From an uncultured Blautia sp. (GTDB lineage Bacteria > Bacillota > Clostridia > Lachnospirales > Lachnospiraceae): a DNA stretch of 25,727 nt. Position 1 is the first letter of the stretch. Every line of letters begins with the position of its first letter. The stretch is from positions 1-25,727 of the forward strand of contig URMH01000038.1 of assembly GCA_900549015.1 (NCBI GenBank), read 5' to 3'. Both the position numbers and the translations under genes were made by a program. Below are positions 22,561 through 25,727 of the stretch, piece after piece. The notes below the pieces were generated by a model. It did not search any database. It was not told the DNA's origin and was given only the letters and a program-made list of their open reading frames with translations.

Positions 22561-22932
22561 ATGAAAATTATAATCAATACTTCCCTAATGGTTCCCATAT
22601 ATGAACAGATTGTTGACCAGATTAAAATGCTCATACGCAACGGGGAACTAAAGGAAAACGACAATCTTCCATCTGTCCGTACACTTTCTAAGGAACTAAA
22701 AATAAGTGCTTTAACTGTAAAAAAAGCTTACGACAATTTGGAAAGTGAGGGTTTTACGGTTACAGTACATGGAAAAGGCACTTATGTAGCGGCTACAAAT
22801 ACAGAACTGCTTTTGGAAGAACAGAAAAAAGAATTGGAAGCGGATTTGGAGCAGGCTATCCAAAAAGGCAGACGATGTGGTATTAGTGATGAAGATATAA
22901 AAAGTTTATTTGAGCTGATATTGGAGGGTTGA
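22561..22932 (+). CDS. YtrA-type GntR transcriptional repressor
   Basis: The 123-residue protein has the GntR winged helix at residues 8-75: P-I-Y-E-Q-I-V-D-Q-I, L-P-S-V-R-T-L-S-K-E-L, A-L-T-V-K-K-A-Y-D-N-L-E and G-K-G-T-Y-V. A short C-terminal helical tail of about 45 residues follows. The small size and the linked ABC genes define the YtrA subfamily, whose members repress their own ABC operon and often respond to cell-wall-active peptides. It has a near-consensus promoter with palindromic operator. It is followed after three bases by the ATPase gene. Confidence 0.92.
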   Translation: MKIIINTSLMVPIYEQIVDQIKMLIRNGELKENDNLPSVRTLSKELKISALTVKKAYDNLESEGFTVTVHGKGTYVAATNTELLLEEQKKELEADLEQAIQKGRRCGISDEDIKSLFELILEG

Positions 22933-22935
22933 TGT

Positions 22936-23787
22936 ATGTTAAAAATTGAACACTTGAAAAAGCATTATGATAATTTTTCTCTTGATTGTTCATTAGAGCT
23001 TATGTCTGGATGTGTAACAGGCTTGATTGGACAAAACGGTGCTGGAAAAAGCACAACATTTAAGGCGATATTAGGTTTGATTTCAACTGACGGCGGAAAT
23101 ATTACCATACTTGGAAAGGACAGAAAAGACTTCACAGCAAAAGATAAAGAGGAATTGGGTGTAGTATTGTCGGATTCTGGTTTTAGTGGGTATCTGAAGA
23201 TAAAAGATATTATCCCTATATTGCAGAATATGTACTCAAAATTCGACAAATCACTATTTATAGAACAGGTACAGAAATTTCAACTACCTATGAATAAACA
23301 GATAAAAGAATTTTCAACAGGAATGAAAGCAAAATTAAAAGTGCTGGTTGCAATTTCACACAATGCAAAACTGCTGATACTGGACGAACCGACAGCAGGT
23401 TTAGATGTAATCGCAAGAGACGAATTGCTTGAAATGTTAAGAGAATTTCTGGAAAAAGATGAAGAACGCTCCATTTTAATCAGCTCTCATATATCCAGTG
23501 ATTTGGAGTCGCTATGTGATGACCTTTATATGATACATGACGGAAAAATTATTCTGCATGAAGATACGGACGTTCTTCTTAGTGACTATGCTTTATTAAA
23601 AGTAGACGCAGAACAATACAGCAAGCTGGATAAACAGTTTATATTGCGTTCCAAAAAAGAAACATATGGATATAGCTGTCTGACAAATCAGAAACAGTAT
23701 TATATGGAGAATTATCCTAAAATTGCCATTGAAAAAGGTACAATAGATGAAGTCATTACCATGATGATAAGGGGGACAGAACAATGA
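22936..23787 (+). CDS. ABC-2 type transporter ATP-binding protein
   Basis: The 283-residue ATPase has Walker A G32-Q-N-G-A-G-K38-S-T, signature F-S-T-G-M-K-A-K-L, Walker B L-L-I-L-D-E-P-T-A-G-L-D and H-loop S-S-H. A divergent C-terminal region of about 70 residues is typical of YtrB/CcmA-like exporters. GGAGGG precedes the ATG. It ends in an ATGA overlap with the permease gene. Its A/T-rich codons contrast with the transporter at 19221, suggesting a separate origin. Confidence 0.93.
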   Translation: MLKIEHLKKHYDNFSLDCSLELMSGCVTGLIGQNGAGKSTTFKAILGLISTDGGNITILGKDRKDFTAKDKEELGVVLSDSGFSGYLKIKDIIPILQNMYSKFDKSLFIEQVQKFQLPMNKQIKEFSTGMKAKLKVLVAISHNAKLLILDEPTAGLDVIARDELLEMLREFLEKDEERSILISSHISSDLESLCDDLYMIHDGKIILHEDTDVLLSDYALLKVDAEQYSKLDKQFILRSKKETYGYSCLTNQKQYYMENYPKIAIEKGTIDEVITMMIRGTEQ

Positions 23788-24440
23788 AAGGCTTATTCGT
23801 AAAAGATTTGAAATTGATGATGTTACAGAAAGATTTTCTGTTGCTCATTTTGGCGATTGTAATCGGAATGATGATATTTACTGATGATGTGATATTCCCA
23901 TTAGGTTTTCTGAGTTTCATTGTATCACTTTTTACAGTAAGCACAATCAGTTATGATGATTTTGATAATGGAAATGCGTTTCTGTTTACATTACCTATTA
24001 CACGTAATCATTATGTGAGTGAAAAATACTTTCTTGGTCTATTATTGGGGTGTATGGCTTGGGTTTTGGCAACTGTTTTAGGAATAATTACAACTGTATT
24101 GAAAGATACATTACCTATTACAGACTTAGTACAGAGTTCATTGATGATTTTACCTATTATGATTGTCGTTCAAGCAATCATGCTTCCTTTTCAGCTAAAA
24201 TTCGGTGGAGATAAAGGAAGAATTGCTATGATTGGTGCATTTGGCGGTCTGGCAGTAATCACTCTCGTTATCGTGAAAGGAGCAGAAGCCATTTTCAATA
24301 TTGATTTAGTTAGTCTGTTAGATAATATGCCAACTGTAAGCATGGGAGTTCTTATCGCTATTGCAATTATTATCGCTTTGTTGATGTTATTGGTTTCAAT
24401 GAAAATCAGTTTGTCAATTATGAACAAAAAAGAATTTTAA
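23784..24440 (+). CDS. ABC-2 type membrane permease
   Basis: The 218-residue protein has six probable membrane segments, near residues 15-35, 37-55, 80-102, 110-132, 145-165 and 180-205. It also carries the family's S-Y-D-D-F-D-N-G-N-A-F-L-F-T-L-P-I block in an N-terminal loop. That block is typical of the ABC-2 permeases linked to YtrA-type regulators. It overlaps the ATPase gene by four bases. The transported substrate cannot be deduced. In related operons the export or detoxification of peptides is proposed. Confidence 0.88.
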   Translation: MKGLFVKDLKLMMLQKDFLLLILAIVIGMMIFTDDVIFPLGFLSFIVSLFTVSTISYDDFDNGNAFLFTLPITRNHYVSEKYFLGLLLGCMAWVLATVLGIITTVLKDTLPITDLVQSSLMILPIMIVVQAIMLPFQLKFGGDKGRIAMIGAFGGLAVITLVIVKGAEAIFNIDLVSLLDNMPTVSMGVLIAIAIIIALLMLLVSMKISLSIMNKKEF

Positions 24441-24454
24441 AAAGGAGCAATTAT

Positions 24455-24568
24455 ATGGACTTTACAATATTGGCTGTTGTACTACTGCTGTGCGGTGGTA
24501 TTCCTTTAAGGAATAAGATATATAAGGAACGCAAAAAGAAAAAAGAGGATAAAAAGAAAGGTATATAA
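24455..24568 (+). CDS. Tiny membrane protein (37 aa)
   Basis: AAAAGGAG at 24440-24447 precedes an ATG encoding one hydrophobic segment (T-I-L-A-V-V-L-L-L-C-G-G-I-P-L) and then a very basic tail rich in Lys and Arg. The layout fits a single-pass small membrane protein with a cytoplasmic basic tail. It starts 15 bases after the permease stop, so it is likely part of the same transcript. No family is recognised. Confidence 0.6.
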   Translation: MDFTILAVVLLLCGGIPLRNKIYKERKKKKEDKKKGI

Positions 24569-24581
24569 AGTGGGTGATTTC

Positions 24582-24656
24582 ATGGATAGTATTTTATGTG
24601 TTCTTGCCTTGATTGTATTTGCATATTGGTTTTTTATCAAACGTAACAAAAAATAA
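24582..24656 (+). CDS. Tiny single-pass membrane protein (24 aa)
   Basis: The ATG follows a weak GGGTG and encodes a hydrophobic stretch (I-L-C-V-L-A-L-I-V-F-A-Y-W-F-F-I) ending in K-R-N-K-K. A GTG 12 bases upstream in the same frame is an alternative start. It closely follows the 37-residue protein and has the same hydrophobic-then-basic layout. The small size makes the call uncertain. Confidence 0.45.
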   Translation: MDSILCVLALIVFAYWFFIKRNKK

Positions 24657-24679
24657 TTGCTGTTGTGAGGAGAATATAA

Positions 24680-24901
24680 ATGAAAAATACTAAATCATGT
24701 CCTAAATGTGGCTCAACCGATATTGTTCGTATTCCAGATAACCCTAACCGCCATGCCAGCGGAAATAATATTTACACAAGCACTTATACGCTATTTGGGA
24801 AAATCCCTGTAATACGTTATGTTTGTTGTTCATGTGGATATGCAGAAAATTGGGTTGAAAACGAAGAAGAATTAGAAGAAATTAGAAAAACATTTAGATA
24901 A
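24680..24901 (+). CDS. Small zinc-ribbon protein
   Basis: The 73-residue protein has C7-P-K-C10 near the start and C49-C-S-C52 with G-Y following, four cysteines spaced as a zinc ribbon. An acidic tail (E-N-E-E-E-L-E-E-I) ends it. GAGGAG precedes the ATG. The role is unknown; such proteins can bind nucleic acid or act as small regulators. It continues the co-directional series after the ABC genes. Confidence 0.8.
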   Translation: MKNTKSCPKCGSTDIVRIPDNPNRHASGNNIYTSTYTLFGKIPVIRYVCCSCGYAENWVENEEELEEIRKTFR

Positions 24902-24917
24902 TTGAAAGGCGGTATTG

Positions 24918-25109
24918 ATGACTATGAAAGAATATAAGTATGTAGAAGTGAAATTTGAGGCAAAAGGTGTGCTATTCCATTCTGCTTCTGAACCAAAAGA
25001 AATAATCAACAAATATGCTAAAGAGGGATATTCCTATGTTGGTTTTATTCCTACTTTAATAGATGCACATGGCGGTTTTAGAAGAATTGATTTGATATTT
25101 GAAAAATAA
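24918..25109 (+). CDS. DUF4177-like small protein
   Basis: The 63-residue protein (starting M-T-M-K-E-Y-K-Y-V-E-V-K-F) ends in G-Y-S-Y-V-G-F-I-P and R-R-I-D-L-I-F-E-K. This resembles the short DUF4177 beta-rich proteins with conserved Y-V/G-Y/I-F-E-K positions. I place the start at the ATG at 24918, following AAGGCGG. A TTG three bases earlier and an ATG six bases later are alternatives. The function of the family is not established. Confidence 0.7.
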   Translation: MTMKEYKYVEVKFEAKGVLFHSASEPKEIINKYAKEGYSYVGFIPTLIDAHGGFRRIDLIFEK

Positions 25110-25132
25110 TCTTTAAAAGCGCAGGTGATACT

Positions 25133-25575
25133 ATGGGAAGATATTAGTAGCAGAATTTTGGGATAATGAAGAACATTATTTCCAGCAAACAGTTGAATGG
25201 CTATCGAAAAAGATATGTACCACTCCTGCTTATATACAACAAGACAGGACAGATTTTATAATCAATCCTTTTACTCGTACTGTATCAAACAAAACAGGCA
25301 ATATCATACAGCTTACAGCAAAAGAGTTTGATTTACTTTATTTTCTCATTTCTCATAAGGAGCAGGTTTTTACCAAAGAACAGATTTATGAAAATGTATG
25401 GGGATATGACTATCTGGAAGACCCTAATAATCTGACTTCATTCATACGAAAATTAAGAAAGAAGATTGAGCCGGAGCCGGACAGACCACGCTATATCGTC
25501 ATTGTCAGAGGTGTTGGATATAAGTACACGGAAAATGAGGAAATGGTAGGCAAGACAGCAACACCGCCGGAGTGA
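25133..25575 (+). pseudogene. OmpR-family response regulator, receiver domain lost
   Basis: A CAGGTG site and an ATG at 25133 open a frame that stops after four codons. One base further on, the frame reads G-K-I-L-V-A-E, like the first beta strand of a receiver domain. It then passes directly to about 40 unmatched residues and an intact winged-helix output domain from about 25250: L-T-A-K-E-F-D-L-L, V-W-G-Y-D-Y, F-I-R-K-L-R-K-K-I and R-G-V-G-Y-K-Y. The receiver body with its phosphorylated Asp is missing, and no start codon opens the long frame. It is a deletion plus frameshift remnant. A short product with only the DNA-binding domain cannot be excluded if a non-standard start is used. Confidence 0.75.
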
Positions 25576-25605
25576 TCCAGACGTGGTGGCGGTCGTAAGA
25601 CATCA

Positions 25606-25698
25606 AGCCATGCCAGTTTTGCTGGCAAACGGCTGGTTCACTCTGACGGTGGGGCGAGCGTCAGCGAGCCATAAAGCCCCCGTTATCTAACAGGGGGG
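25606..25698 (+). other. Inverted-repeat region at the window end, possible oriT or relaxase leader
   Basis: After the regulator remnant there is no gene to the window end. Three structures are visible. The first is GCCAG (25612-25616) with CTGGC (25622-25626), flanked by AGCC/GGCT. The second is a direct repeat GCGAGC at 25654 and 25664. The third is CCCCCGTTA (25677-25685) facing TAAC and GGGGG (25688-25691, 25693-25697) with one bulged A. A T-A-C-T-A-T-T-A-C-A-A-A sequence follows. Such arrays occur at transfer origins next to relaxosome genes in conjugative elements. That reading is an inference. Confidence 0.4.
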
Positions 25699-25727
25699 TA
25701 CTATTACAAAAGACAAGAGCAAAAACA

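Overview
This window looks like a chromosomal segment from a low-to-moderate GC Gram-positive anaerobe of the Clostridia, most likely family Lachnospiraceae (Blautia/Mediterraneibacter-like). That assignment is inferred from three things. The gene order yicC-remA-gmk-rpoZ-rimO-pgsA-cinA sits next to the first codons of a divergent RqcH/NFACT-type gene. tyrS is preceded by a T-box leader. Several small proteins appear to belong to the same kind of host. No rRNA, tRNA or CRISPR array was seen.

Layout. Positions 1-5520 hold a housekeeping operon read rightward from a textbook sigma-A promoter: yicC (RNase), remA (matrix regulator), gmk, rpoZ, rimO, pgsA and cinA, closed by a strong hairpin terminator. 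Positions 5530-6732 hold four small genes, three of them leftward: a two-gene pair of unknown function and a very cysteine-rich, spore-coat-like protein. The fourth is a rightward 50-residue basic protein. Positions 6815-10643 hold a secreted SleB-type cell-wall hydrolase with cell-wall-binding repeats, a membrane-anchored MutS-like ATPase, and RNase HI. Positions 10677-15050 form a tyrosine T-box leader followed by tyrS and, with no visible promoter in between, alaS. rpsU (own promoter and terminator) and a cardiolipin synthase follow to 17052.

Positions 17122-22140 are a signalling and transport module. A BceAB-like ABC transporter is read leftward, with ten predicted membrane segments and a large extracellular domain between segments 7 and 8. 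Divergent from it are a LytTR response regulator and a GHKL sensor kinase. The 215-base divergent intergenic region carries three copies of a TGTAAAGTTT element. Two of them have the 21-base period expected of LytTR binding sites, and a perfect inverted repeat flanks all three. The regulator probably controls both sides. This is the most attractive regulatory system in the window.

After 22350 the sequence changes character. An XRE repressor gene is cut off after its helix-turn-helix, the DNA becomes visibly more AT-rich, and a cargo-like block follows. It comprises a YtrA-type GntR repressor with a palindromic operator over its promoter, an ABC-2 transporter pair, two tiny membrane proteins, a zinc-ribbon protein and a DUF4177-like protein. 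Next is a decayed OmpR-family regulator that keeps its DNA-binding domain but has lost its receiver domain. The last 150 bases are rich in inverted repeats and may be a transfer origin or relaxase leader. I read this end as part of an integrative or conjugative element continuing beyond the window; the element's identity is an inference.
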